DNA from: Porphyromonadaceae bacterium
Lineage (GTDB): Bacteria > Bacteroidota > Bacteroidia > Bacteroidales > Dysgonomonadaceae
Assembly (NCBI GenBank): GCA_021372865.1
Contig: JAJFTO010000004.1
Span: 206,175 to 270,174 of the forward strand
Length of the DNA: 64,000 nt
Reading direction: 5' to 3'
Part shown: positions 11,109 to 20,116 of the stretch, piece after piece
Position numbering within the stretch: position 1 is the first letter of the stretch
Layout of the letters: every line of letters begins with the position of its first letter
Notes under the pieces: model-generated
The model's input: the letters and a program-made list of their open reading frames with translations, nothing else
What the model was told of the DNA's origin: nothing
The model's database searches: none
Position numbers and translations under genes: made by a program

Positions 11109-11489
11109 TCAATGATTGAGAAGATAGATATGGTATCGCGGGGTGCACTTGGAGCGTGCCTTCATCAATTCCCCGTGGAGGTGAAGCACCTTGCTACTTC
11201 CTGCCTGTTCATGGAGGTTGTCGATGTTCTGGGTGATGATGTGAACATCGAAATCTTTCTCCATCCCGGCAAGACCCAGGTGTCCTGCATTGGGTTTTGT
11301 CTGCAACAATTCTCTGCGACGCATGTTATAGAAGTTCAGCACCAGTTCCGGGTCCGCTTCAAACCCTTCGGGCGTCGCTACCTGTTCTACCGGATACTGT
11401 TCCCACAATCCGCCGGAATCCCGGAAAGTAGCAATGCCGCTTTCGGCACTCATCCCTGCTCCTGTTAATACGACCAGTTTTTTCTTCAT
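11109..11489 (-). pseudogene. Sir2-family NAD-dependent deacylase, C-terminal half lost
   Basis: Sir2/CobB proteins remove acyl groups from lysines using NAD. The first 110 residues are excellent: [20 protein letters not shown] (NAD site), [23 protein letters not shown] and the catalytic His in VLHLHGEL. The reading frame then stops after a short tail ([16 protein letters not shown]), giving 126 aa where the family has about 230. The zinc ribbon cysteines and the second half of the Rossmann fold are absent. Only 84 nt separate this stop from mutS, and no other frame there continues the family sequence, so the missing part appears deleted rather than frameshifted. A TATATTTG -7 box (11518-11525) precedes it. 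It is probably inactive. Confidence 0.85.
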
Positions 11490-11517
11490 CTGTGCCTCTT
11501 ATTTCGTTTATATCAGA

Positions 11518-11525
11518 CAAATATA
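11518..11525 (-). promoter_or_regulatory. -7 promoter box for the Sir2 gene (and perhaps mutS-tdk)
   Basis: Minus-strand TATATTTG, 29 nt upstream of the Sir2 ATG. It matches TAnnTTTG. It may be the promoter for the whole sir2-mutS-tdk run. Confidence 0.45.
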
Positions 11526-11568
11526 GTTTTTTATTGACGGAAGTCGAAGTTATTTCATATTAAAATCG

Positions 11569-11576
11569 TACTTTTG
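11569..11576 (+). promoter_or_regulatory. -7 promoter box for the FKBP gene
   Basis: TACTTTTG, matching TAnnTTTG, 28 nt before the ATG at 11604 and followed by a purine-rich AAGAAGAGAG ribosome-binding stretch. Confidence 0.5.
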
Positions 11577-11603
11577 TCTCCAAATTAAAAAAGAAGAGAG
11601 TGA

Positions 11604-12188
11604 ATGGATAAATTAAGTTACGCGTTAGGAATGAGCATGGCCTCAAATCTAATGAACTCAGGGTTGCGACAACTGGATGTGAAATCTTTCGTGGAAGCCT
11701 TTACATGTACAATGAACAACACGAACCCCTCTATGAGTCCTCAGGAAGCAAATCGTGTGATACAGGATTATTTCAGTAAACAACAGGATGAAATGTTCGC
11801 TAAGAATCTGGAAGCAGGCAAGGCTTTTCTTGAAGAAAATCGCAAGAAGGAGAGTGTAGTATCCCTTCCCAGCGGGTTGCAGTATGAAATTTTGGCTGAA
11901 GGTAGTGGTGCAAAGCCCAAAGCTACCGACAAAGTAAGATGCCACTATCACGGCACATTGCTCGATGGTACCGTTTTCGACAGCTCGGTAGATCGCGGAC
12001 AACCTGCAGTATTCGGCGTGAATCAGGTCATTAAAGGATGGGTAGAAGCATTGCAGTTGATGTCGGTAGGATCAAAATGGAGATTGTATATTCCATCGGA
12101 ACTGGCCTATGGAGAACAGGGCGCAGGCGGTTCCATTGAACCCAATGTTACCCTCATCTTCGATGTGGAGCTTCTGGGAATCGTTTAA
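11604..12188 (+). CDS. FKBP-type peptidyl-prolyl isomerase (cytoplasmic, FklB-like)
   Basis: Catalyses cis-trans isomerisation at proline during protein folding. Residues 1-80 resemble the helical FKBP N-terminal dimerisation domain (KLSYALGMSMASNLMNSG, then a helix rich in Lys/Glu). The FKBP fold runs from about 85 to 194, with HYHGTLLDGTVFDSS, the active-site FGVNQVIKGWVEALQLM and LYIPSELAYGE. There is no signal peptide, so it is predicted to be cytoplasmic. It is followed 73 nt later by a lipoprotein paralogue with the same domain order. Confidence 0.93.
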   Translation: MDKLSYALGMSMASNLMNSGLRQLDVKSFVEAFTCTMNNTNPSMSPQEANRVIQDYFSKQQDEMFAKNLEAGKAFLEENRKKESVVSLPSGLQYEILAEGSGAKPKATDKVRCHYHGTLLDGTVFDSSVDRGQPAVFGVNQVIKGWVEALQLMSVGSKWRLYIPSELAYGEQGAGGSIEPNVTLIFDVELLGIV

Positions 12189-12261
12189 TCTTTCCATCCT
12201 TTATTAAAATGTGATAACAAAGAAAATTTTTAATTGATAAGTGATTTTAATTTAAAGAAAA

Positions 12262-13275
12262 ATGAAAAAAACAATTTTGACTACTTTCGGTGTCGTGGCC
12301 ATTTTGGTCATCACAATGGTTTCCTGCGGTGGAGCTTCCACACCCAAGACATCCCTGAAAAACTCAGTGGACAGTATTTCCTACGCCTACGGTGTAAGTA
12401 TGGCCGATCAGGGGCTGGTGCAGTTTCTGGAACAATCAGGAGTATTGGTTAGCGCTTCCTCCATTGAGTACGAATATCAGACAAAGATGGCCACTGCCGA
12501 TTCCACACAGAAAGCAGTGCTGGAGAAAGAGCTGGCAGCAAAGATTGATTCGGTGAACAAAATCAATGCACCCAAACTCAACGATTTCATTAAAGGGTTG
12601 ACTGAAGGAATGAATCAAAAGGAGAAGTCGGCCTACGCAAACGGACTGAGCATTGGTGTTCAGTTTTCACAGCAGATGCTTCCTCAGTTCAACACCATGC
12701 TTTTTGGTACAGACTCCACCAAAAAAGTGAACAACGATCAGATTTTGGCCGGCCTTATTTCAGTATTGAAGAACCAGAAACTTGCCATAGACAAAGTGCA
12801 GGCAAACGGACTGATCCAGACAGAAGTGGAAAAAGCTCAGGCTGCAGAAACAGCCCGTCAGGAAGAAAATTTAAAAATCCAGTATAAAGACAGCATTGCT
12901 GCAGGTGATGCCTATATGGCTGAAAATGCAAAAAGAGCAGGAGTAGTCACCCTTCCCAGTGGTCTGCAGTATGAGATCCTGCGTGCTGGAAATGGAGCTA
13001 TTCCTACCGATACCGACAAGGTAAAAGTACATTATCACGGTACATTAATCAATGGTACTGTATTTGACAGCAGTGTTCAAAGAGGCGAACCTGCATCCTT
13101 TGGTGTCACCCAGGTTATTCCGGGATGGACAGAAGCACTGAAGCTGATGCCCGTGGGCTCAAAATGGAAACTCTATGTTCCTTACAACCTCGCTTACGGT
13201 TCTGCCGACAGAGGTACCATCAAGCCTTTCTCCAATCTTATTTTCGAAATAGAATTGCTAGGAATCGAGAAGTAA
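12262..13275 (+). CDS. FKBP-type peptidyl-prolyl isomerase lipoprotein
   Basis: An envelope-located proline isomerase. The N-terminus is a lipoprotein signal with lipobox ITMVSCGG (Cys at about residue 21). Then comes a long FKBP_N-like helical domain (SVDSISYAYGVSMADQG, about 35 to 190, with extra Gln/Lys/Glu-rich helix). The FKBP domain (about 215-337) has HYHGTLINGTVFDSS, FGVTQVIPGWTEALKLM and LYVPYNLAYGS. It is 337 aa. It is a paralogue of the upstream cytoplasmic FKBP and shares nearly every motif, which points to a tandem duplication followed by change of location. A strong terminator follows. Confidence 0.93.
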   Translation: MKKTILTTFGVVAILVITMVSCGGASTPKTSLKNSVDSISYAYGVSMADQGLVQFLEQSGVLVSASSIEYEYQTKMATADSTQKAVLEKELAAKIDSVNKINAPKLNDFIKGLTEGMNQKEKSAYANGLSIGVQFSQQMLPQFNTMLFGTDSTKKVNNDQILAGLISVLKNQKLAIDKVQANGLIQTEVEKAQAAETARQEENLKIQYKDSIAAGDAYMAENAKRAGVVTLPSGLQYEILRAGNGAIPTDTDKVKVHYHGTLINGTVFDSSVQRGEPASFGVTQVIPGWTEALKLMPVGSKWKLYVPYNLAYGSADRGTIKPFSNLIFEIELLGIEK

Positions 13276-13305
13276 CTTGATATCAAACATATTATTTAAA
13301 TAAAG

Positions 13306-13336
13306 GGGATGGCCGGGAGTCGGCCGTCCCTTTTTT
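13306..13336 (+). terminator. Rho-independent terminator after the FKBP pair
   Basis: A 10-bp stem (GGGATGGCCG / CGGCCGTCCC, one T-G wobble) with a 5-nt loop, followed directly by six T. Confidence 0.92.
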
Positions 13337-13817
13337 GTGGCCAAAATTTTTAATTTTCTACTTTCCTATATAGCGTGACTATTTTTCATCGATTTCATCG
13401 ATTTGGTGTTAAAAAGGAGAGAAAGTGGAATCAAAAAGTTGCAAAATGTTTTTTGAAGTGTTATATTTGCGGTTTGTTTTGAAGAAAGATTGTTTGGGTT
13501 TTATCATTTGTTAAAATTTAAAGGTTTAAGTGTCTATAATCTTTGCAGATTTGAAAATAATTAAGTTGAAATGAAAATAATAAGGATTTAATTAGTACAA
13601 TCTGGCGTTTTTTTGAAAAAAAGAATGCAAAAAAAAAGGAATTTAAAATAATTGGTATATATTTGCGAATTGGAATATTTCTATATAAATGTTAATTGAT
13701 ATTTAGCAGCAAAGGATATCCGATTTATTTTTAAATTCAATTTTGAGGCAACCATATAACCAAGAATTTAACTTATAGATATTTAATAATGAAGTGATTA
13801 ATTAAAAAGTAGAGTTT
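13337..13817 (+). promoter_or_regulatory. Long AT-rich leader of the SusC locus with two promoter-like sites
   Basis: No gene was seen here. The best promoter is TTG (13439-13441), a 20-nt spacer, then TATATTTG (13462-13469), a good Bacteroidota -33/-7 pair that would give a leader of about 340 nt. A second TATATTTG (13658-13665) without a clear -33 would give a leader of about 145 nt. A tandem 9-mer CATCGATTT occupies 13387-13404. A long untranslated leader leaves room for post-transcriptional control. I could not identify a known riboswitch or small RNA in it. Confidence 0.6.
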
Positions 13818-16800
13818 ATGAAAAGAAAACTAATGATGTTTTTGGCCCTGTTCTTTATGGGAATAGGGATTATAACTGCTCAGACCCAGGTGCGGGGTAC
13901 CGTGGTGGACGATGCAGGTGAACCTGTGATTGGAGCCACCATTCAGGTAAAAGGCACTTCTCAGGGTACTGTAACCGATATTGATGGTCTTTTTACCCTT
14001 TCGGTACCTTCGAACTCAACACTTGTAATATCCTATGTTGGGATGGAAACAAAAGAGGTGACTGCAACTTCAAACATGAGAGTTGTGCTTGCAGGAGATA
14101 CAAAATTGTTGCAGGAAGTTGTTGTAGTTGGTGCTATGGGTATTGCCAGACCTCCGAGATCTGTAGGATTTGGACAAACAGTCGTAAATCCGGATGAAGC
14201 AATTCAAAAAGCTGAGCCTGATTTGTTTCGTTCACTGGATGGTAAAATACCAGGTGTTCAAATTAGTGGATCGTCAGCTGTTGCCGGAAGTGCAACGAAA
14301 GTGTTAATAAGGGGTAACTCATCATTTCTTGGTAATAATGACCCATTATATGTTGTGGATGGAGTTCCTTATAGCAATACTGAAGTAACAACTGGAGATA
14401 GATTGGTGACTGCTGGTGCGTACGGTACTGGAATCTCCACACTTGACCCTAATGATATTGAGAGTATGGATATATTAAAAGGGGCTGCAGCTGCTGCACT
14501 ATACGGAAGTAGGGCAGCAAATGGTGTAGTTCTTATTACGACGAAAGCGGGCAGTAAGAAGCAAAGACCTTCACAAAAGAAATTTGAGGTTACAGTTACT
14601 TCTTCGTATACTACAGAAAAGATTGCGTCATTACCTGAGTATCAAAACTTGTACGGACAGGGCAGCAATTTCCTGTATTCCAATGCTAACGGTTCTTGGG
14701 GCCCTGCATTCGGAACTCCAGGAATGGAAACGATCCCAACTTGGGCAAACTATTTGACCGCTTATCCTGATATGGGTGCTACCCAGCCTTACCAAGCATA
14801 TCCTAACAATGTGAGTGGGTTATTCAGAACAGGAGGCATTCTTGATAACTCTGTCAATATTATGAGTTATAATGACAAAGGAAATTATAGCGCCACAGTG
14901 TCACGGTTGGATCAGGATGGTTATATACCTCACTCGCAATTTGAACGAAGTTCATTCAGCGTAGGAGGAAATCAAAAACTAGATAACGGGCTTGTTATTG
15001 GTGGTACGCTGTCTTATTCAAGATCTTTGCAAAACGGACCTTTCTTCGGCGCAGGTAATTATGGCGGCTCCGTTAGTTCTTTTGCTCGTACATTGCTTAT
15101 GCCTCGAAATATTGATGCAGTGGGATTGCCATATGAAACACCAAGTGGCAGTAATTTATTCCCATTTAGCAGTACGACTGTAGATAACCCCCTTTGGTCT
15201 TGGAAATACAATACAATCAACACAGTAATGGATCGTACAGTGACGACGATGAATGCATCCTATGATTTTACTGACTGGTTGTCAGCGTCATATCAGTTTG
15301 GATGGAACCAGTATGAAATGGATCGTAAGCAAGTAATAAATATTGGATCTGTTGGCCCTGAAAATTTTGAAGGTTTGGGTCAAATCAACAATGACAATTA
15401 TACAACCCAAGAATTGGAATCCAATTTTAATATGACTTTCAAACACGATTTCGAAAATGATATTAATCTTCGTTTCACAGTTGGGCATAATGTAAATCAA
15501 AGGCAATCATTACGCGCCGGATCAACTGGTAATAAGATGATATTTAAGGGTATTTACAATGTCGATAATAGCCAAGAACAAACTGCTTTCGAGAGCCAGT
15601 CCAAAAGAAGATTGTGGGCAATTTATGCTGATGCTCTTTTGGGTTATAAAGATTACGCATTTTTGAATCTTACCTTACGTAATGATCACTCATCTACTTT
15701 ACCAGTAAAACATCAGAGCTACTATTATCCTGCTATGTCGGGTTCATTTGTATTTAGTGATGCATTTGAGATCAATCAGGATATTTTGAGTTTTGGTAAA
15801 ATACGAGCTGGTTGGGGTCGAGTTGGTAATGATGCAGGTCCATATTATGTGAATGGTACTTATCTTTCGGATACACCTTTTGCAGGGCAGCCAATCATGT
15901 TACTTCCAACAACATCTTATGATCCGGAATTAAAACCCGAATTTACGACTGAGTTTGAGGCTGGTACAGAGTTGCAGTTTTTTAATGGACGAACAGGAAT
16001 CGATTTTACCTGGTATAACAGATCAACCACCAATCAAATTGCTCCTTTAAGTTTACCTGCATCTACCGGATCCAGAACTTACTACACTAACTTTGGTGAG
16101 CTGAATAACAAAGGTGTGGAAATTGGTCTTACTTTAGTTCCGGTCGATTTAAGAAATTCGCTTAAGTGGCATATCTATGGAACCTTTACAAAGAATATAA
16201 GTAAGGTTGTTTCATTGATTGAAGGTATCGACCAGATTACACTCTCTACAGGATCTACTTCCGAGCCACAACCCACTCTTAAACCTGGATTACCTTACGG
16301 TTTTTTACGTGGTTCTGTTATAGCTCGTGATGCGGATGGTACACCATTGATCAACCCAAATACAGGTACCTTCATGGAAGCTCCTGAGCTCGGTGACTTG
16401 GGAGATCCATATCCGGATTTTAAAACTGCAATTACCAATACATTCTCCTACAATGGTTTATCATTAAGCATGATGTTTGACGCTAGAGTAGGAGGTATTC
16501 TGATTTCAGGGCCTGCATCGGATATGATGGGACGTGGTGTAACCAAAGATACAGAAGATCGTTTAGGTACCAGAATCCTTTATGGAATACTTGCAGATCC
16601 TAATACTCATGAACCGATCCTCGATAAAAGTGGAAAAAGAATATACAACAATATTCAACTAGGCGAGAATGATTTATGGTTTTCTTCTGCCAGTACATCT
16701 CCTACATTTGCCATGAATAGTGTTGCTGAATTTCAAGCATTTGATGCAACCGTATTTAGGTTGAGTGAGATTAGTCTGGGATATGATCTCCCCAAAACAT

Positions 16801-17000
16801 TGCTCAGAAACACTTTTATTGGATCTGTCAATCTTTCTGTGATTGCCAGAAACTTATGGTACTTTGCTCCAGGATTCCCAAAATATACCAATTATGATCC
16901 GGGTTCAAACGCATTCGGTAGTGGAAACGTACAGGGTATTGACCGTGAAAGTGCGCCTACTACAAGGAGAATTGGATTTAATGTTAGATTGACATTCTAA
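13818..17000 (+). CDS. SusC/RagA-family TonB-linked outer-membrane transporter
   Basis: Outer-membrane channel that imports a ligand held by its SusD partner, powered by TonB. In order: signal peptide (FFMGIGIITAQ, about 1-21), a carboxypeptidase-regulatory-like domain (VRGTVVDDAGEPVIGATIQV, about 25-100), a TonB box (LQEVVVVGAMG, about 96-106), a plug domain with the SusC signatures IPGVQISG, LIRGNSSF and DPLYVVDGVP (about 130-230), then a large beta-barrel ending in FNVRLTF with the C-terminal Phe typical of barrels. At 1060 aa it is full length. No anti-sigma-interacting STN domain is present. Base composition is more AT-rich than the flanking housekeeping genes. The substrate is unknown because no hydrolase is linked. 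Confidence 0.95.
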   Translation: MKRKLMMFLALFFMGIGIITAQTQVRGTVVDDAGEPVIGATIQVKGTSQGTVTDIDGLFTLSVPSNSTLVISYVGMETKEVTATSNMRVVLAGDTKLLQEVVVVGAMGIARPPRSVGFGQTVVNPDEAIQKAEPDLFRSLDGKIPGVQISGSSAVAGSATKVLIRGNSSFLGNNDPLYVVDGVPYSNTEVTTGDRLVTAGAYGTGISTLDPNDIESMDILKGAAAAALYGSRAANGVVLITTKAGSKKQRPSQKKFEVTVTSSYTTEKIASLPEYQNLYGQGSNFLYSNANGSWGPAFGTPGMETIPTWANYLTAYPDMGATQPYQAYPNNVSGLFRTGGILDNSVNIMSYNDKGNYSATVSRLDQDGYIPHSQFERSSFSVGGNQKLDNGLVIGGTLSYSRSLQNGPFFGAGNYGGSVSSFARTLLMPRNIDAVGLPYETPSGSNLFPFSSTTVDNPLWSWKYNTINTVMDRTVTTMNASYDFTDWLSASYQFGWNQYEMDRKQVINIGSVGPENFEGLGQINNDNYTTQELESNFNMTFKHDFENDINLRFTVGHNVNQRQSLRAGSTGNKMIFKGIYNVDNSQEQTAFESQSKRRLWAIYADALLGYKDYAFLNLTLRNDHSSTLPVKHQSYYYPAMSGSFVFSDAFEINQDILSFGKIRAGWGRVGNDAGPYYVNGTYLSDTPFAGQPIMLLPTTSYDPELKPEFTTEFEAGTELQFFNGRTGIDFTWYNRSTTNQIAPLSLPASTGSRTYYTNFGELNNKGVEIGLTLVPVDLRNSLKWHIYGTFTKNISKVVSLIEGIDQITLSTGSTSEPQPTLKPGLPYGFLRGSVIARDADGTPLINPNTGTFMEAPELGDLGDPYPDFKTAITNTFSYNGLSLSMMFDARVGGILISGPASDMMGRGVTKDTEDRLGTRILYGILADPNTHEPILDKSGKRIYNNIQLGENDLWFSSASTSPTFAMNSVAEFQAFDATVFRLSEISLGYDLPKTLLRNTFIGSVNLSVIARNLWYFAPGFPKYTNYDPGSNAFGSGNVQGIDRESAPTTRRIGFNVRLTF

Positions 17001-17020
17001 TAAAGAGAATAATTACATTT

Positions 17021-18688
17021 ATGAATATGAAAAATATAATAAGAATATTGCAGGTCTTGTTAGTTATAGTTTCTTTGAATGGTTGTACAAAAGACTATCT
17101 CGATATAAACAAAGACCCAAACAGTCCGACAATCCCTGAGTTAAATCAACTACTTTCTGGAAGTGAGTTATATATGGTTGAAGCACTCGGACAAGGAGAT
17201 TTTATTGGAGACAATCTCTCATCGTATGTACATCAACTTGTTTCACGTGAGGTTCAGAATTATGGGATGAATGCGCAAGCAAATAATCCATATAATACAT
17301 GGAATTATTTATATACTTATGTCCTAAAGGATTTTGACGCAATTATTAAAAATGCCGAACCAGAAGGCAATCTAATTTATGCGGGAATCGCAAAGACTTT
17401 AAAAGCTTACACTTTTTCTATAATGGTAGACTTATGGGGTGACATTCCATTTACTGAATTTAATGTAGAAGGTCTTATAGCTCCAAAACCAGATAGTAGC
17501 AAAGATATATATAATGCTTTGATAGCCATGCTTGAAAGCGGAAGGTCTGATTTGCAAAACGCTGAAGCTGTAAATACATTAAGACCTGGCAGCGACGATT
17601 TCTTTTATGGTGGAAATAAAGACAAATGGATTAGATTAAATAACACAATTACATTAAAGCTTCTTTTGCAATCGCGAAAAGCAAAATCTGACATTACAGA
17701 GTGGCAGGAAAAATTTAATGCGTTGGTTAGTGCCAATAATTTTATTGCAACGGGTGAAGATTTCCAGTTTTGGTATAAGAAAGATACTTCTCCAAGAGAT
17801 ATGAGGCACCCTGCAATCAGTAATTATAGTGGTCAAACTACTTTTTATATCAGTCCTTATTTTTACGAGACGATGAATGGAGATACCTATAACACGATTG
17901 ACAATCCATTTGCAAATATTCAAGATCCACGTATTCCTTATTATTTCGTGAATCAATTGAAATCCGGTCAGGCATCAGAGAGCCCTCATGAATACAGAAA
18001 TGGTAACTTTATGTCAATCTTTTTTGCTTCGAATGGACCAAATTCAGCTGGTAGTAACGATAAATCTCTAACCAAATTGGGGATTTATCTTAACGGAGGT
18101 AAATACGACGACGGTAAAGGAGGTGCAGTCTCAGTGAAAGATACATACGGCGAAGCTCCACATAAGCTGATTACATTTTCATCTCTTAAGTTTATGCTTG
18201 CTGAATTGGCACTTGCCGGTGAAACAAGTGGCAATGCCAGAAATCTCCTAAAAGAAGGAGTGGAGGCCGCAATCGCTCATGTAAACCTTGTAGCAGGCAA
18301 ACAGGCTGGAACACCTACAATTTCGAATGCTGATAGAGATGCATTCATTAATCAAATTCTTGTCAGATATGACGCTGCAGATGCTAACGGGAAGATGAGA
18401 ATAGTTATGACCCAAAAGTGGATAGCTAATATTTTTAATCCAGTTGATTCTTATAGTGATTACAGGCGTACTGGATTTCCTAAACTTTTTGATCCGACTA
18501 AAACGCAAGATCCTGGTAATGGGGTTAATCCGGTCGAGGCTGACCGTTCACCAAAGAGAGTTCCTCTTACAAACATTGCATCCTTTCCGAGATCTCTATA
18601 TTATCCTACAAATTCGGAAACTGAGTTGAATCCTAATATGACGCAGAAGACCAATTTACCAACTCCGTTTGTTTTTTGGGATAAATAA
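17021..18688 (+). CDS. SusD/RagB-family nutrient-binding lipoprotein
   Basis: Surface lipoprotein that caps the SusC barrel and binds the nutrient. Lipoprotein signal with lipobox SLNGC (Cys about 22), followed by TKDYLDINKDPNSPT, the start typical of the SusD_2-type subfamily. An alpha-helical TPR-like part follows (TLKAYTFSIMVDLWGDIPFTE, about 125-150), with KFMLAELALAG further on and YSDYRRTGFPKL near the C-terminus. It is 555 aa. It starts 20 nt after susC and is surely co-transcribed. The ligand class cannot be told from sequence. Confidence 0.93.
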   Translation: MNMKNIIRILQVLLVIVSLNGCTKDYLDINKDPNSPTIPELNQLLSGSELYMVEALGQGDFIGDNLSSYVHQLVSREVQNYGMNAQANNPYNTWNYLYTYVLKDFDAIIKNAEPEGNLIYAGIAKTLKAYTFSIMVDLWGDIPFTEFNVEGLIAPKPDSSKDIYNALIAMLESGRSDLQNAEAVNTLRPGSDDFFYGGNKDKWIRLNNTITLKLLLQSRKAKSDITEWQEKFNALVSANNFIATGEDFQFWYKKDTSPRDMRHPAISNYSGQTTFYISPYFYETMNGDTYNTIDNPFANIQDPRIPYYFVNQLKSGQASESPHEYRNGNFMSIFFASNGPNSAGSNDKSLTKLGIYLNGGKYDDGKGGAVSVKDTYGEAPHKLITFSSLKFMLAELALAGETSGNARNLLKEGVEAAIAHVNLVAGKQAGTPTISNADRDAFINQILVRYDAADANGKMRIVMTQKWIANIFNPVDSYSDYRRTGFPKLFDPTKTQDPGNGVNPVEADRSPKRVPLTNIASFPRSLYYPTNSETELNPNMTQKTNLPTPFVFWDK

Positions 18689-18707
18689 TAATTAATAAAC
18701 AAGCTAT

Positions 18708-19661
18708 ATGAAAAAAATATTTTTAGCATTTATTTTCCTCTCTTTATTACTTATCTCTCAAAGTTGCGAGAAAGAACTGCCATTTCCAATAAATGATGTG
18801 AAAAGAGGGGTGGTAATCGATATTGTCCGCATAGCAGGTACTGACGGCTTATTGTCAGATGGCCTTACCAGTGGTAATTATAAAGTAAAACTTACGATTC
18901 CTGAGAATCAGGGCGATTATTCGTTTATGAAACACGCTCAACTCTTAGCCGTGTTAGAAAAAGGAGATGGTAAAGTGTCATCAACAGTGGTTGTTGATAA
19001 TATCACTGAATTTCCCAAAGAGTTGCAAATAAATATGGCTGAAGTATACAGCAAACTCGGATTAAAAGCGCCAGCATTAGGGGAAACACTATATTTTACA
19101 ACCAATGCTGTGATGAATGATGGAAACGTCATTCCCGGTTGGACTGAATATTTTGGTTTTAATAATAAGGCTTTTTCTGGCTGGCAGGTTGATGGACGTT
19201 CTTATTCCTATAATGTTCGCTATGCAGTAGCTTGCGGTTGGGACCAAGATCCGAATACGGGTACATTTATAGGACAGTTTACAATGAAAGAAACGACTCC
19301 TTATGGGAACGACAGTTATTCCGTAACACTTTCCCACAACCCTAGCTTACCTGATGCAGCGAATATCCCTGCAGGTGTAACACCTGAAAATTTGTATGGT
19401 ATTAATATTTCCCCAATTTCTCCAAATATTTGGGTACCTACATACGATAAGATTACTATCTGGATTAATTCTGAAGATTTATCTCTTGTCATCCCCAATC
19501 AGGATACTGGTGATAAATATAGTAATGGAGCTGCTATATTATGGTACAATTTCAGAAATGCATCAATAAATACATGTTCACGTACTATTGAGTTTACTGT
19601 AAATCCCTACATTCCAGGCGTTGGAGGCTGGGGTGCATTTACATTTAAAATTCAACCATAA
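18708..19661 (+). CDS. Surface lipoprotein of the SusCD operon, unknown ligand
   Basis: Third gene of the uptake operon, 19 nt after the SusD gene. Signal peptide with lipobox LISQSCEKE (Cys about 20). The mature part (about 297 aa) is rich in beta strands, Thr, Asn and Gly, with no catalytic motif I can recognise. Two central Trp/Tyr-rich stretches (VIPGWTEYFGFNNKAFSGW and WVPTYDKITIW) could be ligand-binding surfaces. By position it corresponds to the SusE/SusF-type accessory binding proteins, but I see no family signature, so this is inference. A strong terminator follows. Confidence 0.8.
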   Translation: MKKIFLAFIFLSLLLISQSCEKELPFPINDVKRGVVIDIVRIAGTDGLLSDGLTSGNYKVKLTIPENQGDYSFMKHAQLLAVLEKGDGKVSSTVVVDNITEFPKELQINMAEVYSKLGLKAPALGETLYFTTNAVMNDGNVIPGWTEYFGFNNKAFSGWQVDGRSYSYNVRYAVACGWDQDPNTGTFIGQFTMKETTPYGNDSYSVTLSHNPSLPDAANIPAGVTPENLYGINISPISPNIWVPTYDKITIWINSEDLSLVIPNQDTGDKYSNGAAILWYNFRNASINTCSRTIEFTVNPYIPGVGGWGAFTFKIQP

Positions 19662-19682
19662 GAATATAAACTAAAAGTTTTT

Positions 19683-19724
19683 AAGCAGGCTGTCTCATAA
19701 TAAACCAAGAGACAGTCTGCTTTT
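19683..19724 (+). terminator. Terminator of the SusCD operon
   Basis: A 14-position stem (AAGCAGGCTGTCTC / GAGACAGTCTGCTT, one mismatch) with a 12-nt loop, ending in a T run. It closes the three-gene uptake operon. Confidence 0.9.
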
Positions 19725-20116
19725 ACAACTTTTTTTCTTCATTTTTTCGATAATATTTCATATTATAAAGAGTTATTACACCAATCCTATATAAACTTTT
19801 CCAAACAGGACAAAATTTGCTTAAACGCCTTTTATTTAAGTTATTTTGTTTAATTTAACTCTAATCAACTCCATTCCCTTTTGGAATATATTTGAGCGAT
19901 ATTAGGCGAATAAATCGATTTGTACCAGTTCAGGTATTATCTTGCCCTAAAAAAAGTTTACACGTAGTGTAAATAATAACTGGCATTGAATTGATATATT
20001 CATAGAAGCTATAAATAAGAATCAGAACGAAAAGAATTAGCTATGTTTTTTAACCAAAATAATTGAAGTCCTTTCATGTGGAAAAGATTATCTTTGTGAT
20101 TTATATTGGAGAAAAA
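19725..20116 (+). promoter_or_regulatory. AT-rich intergenic region with operator-like palindrome and promoter
   Basis: No gene was seen. It holds a perfect 7-bp inverted repeat TTTACAC-gta-GTGTAAA at 19957-19973, a good dimer-type operator candidate. There is also a TATATTTG box at 19887-19894 and a TATCTTTG -7 box at 20089-20096 (TTG at 20063-20065, 23-nt gap) just before the regulator start at 20117. Confidence 0.55.

Noticed and set aside
11109..11111. Sir2 stop as a simple TGG to TGA nonsense change
   Set aside because: Reading beyond the stop does not return Sir2 sequence, so a deletion fits better.
20063..20116. TTG start for the TPR regulator
   Set aside because: It would place the TATCTTTG -7 box inside the gene and lies before a better lipoprotein start.
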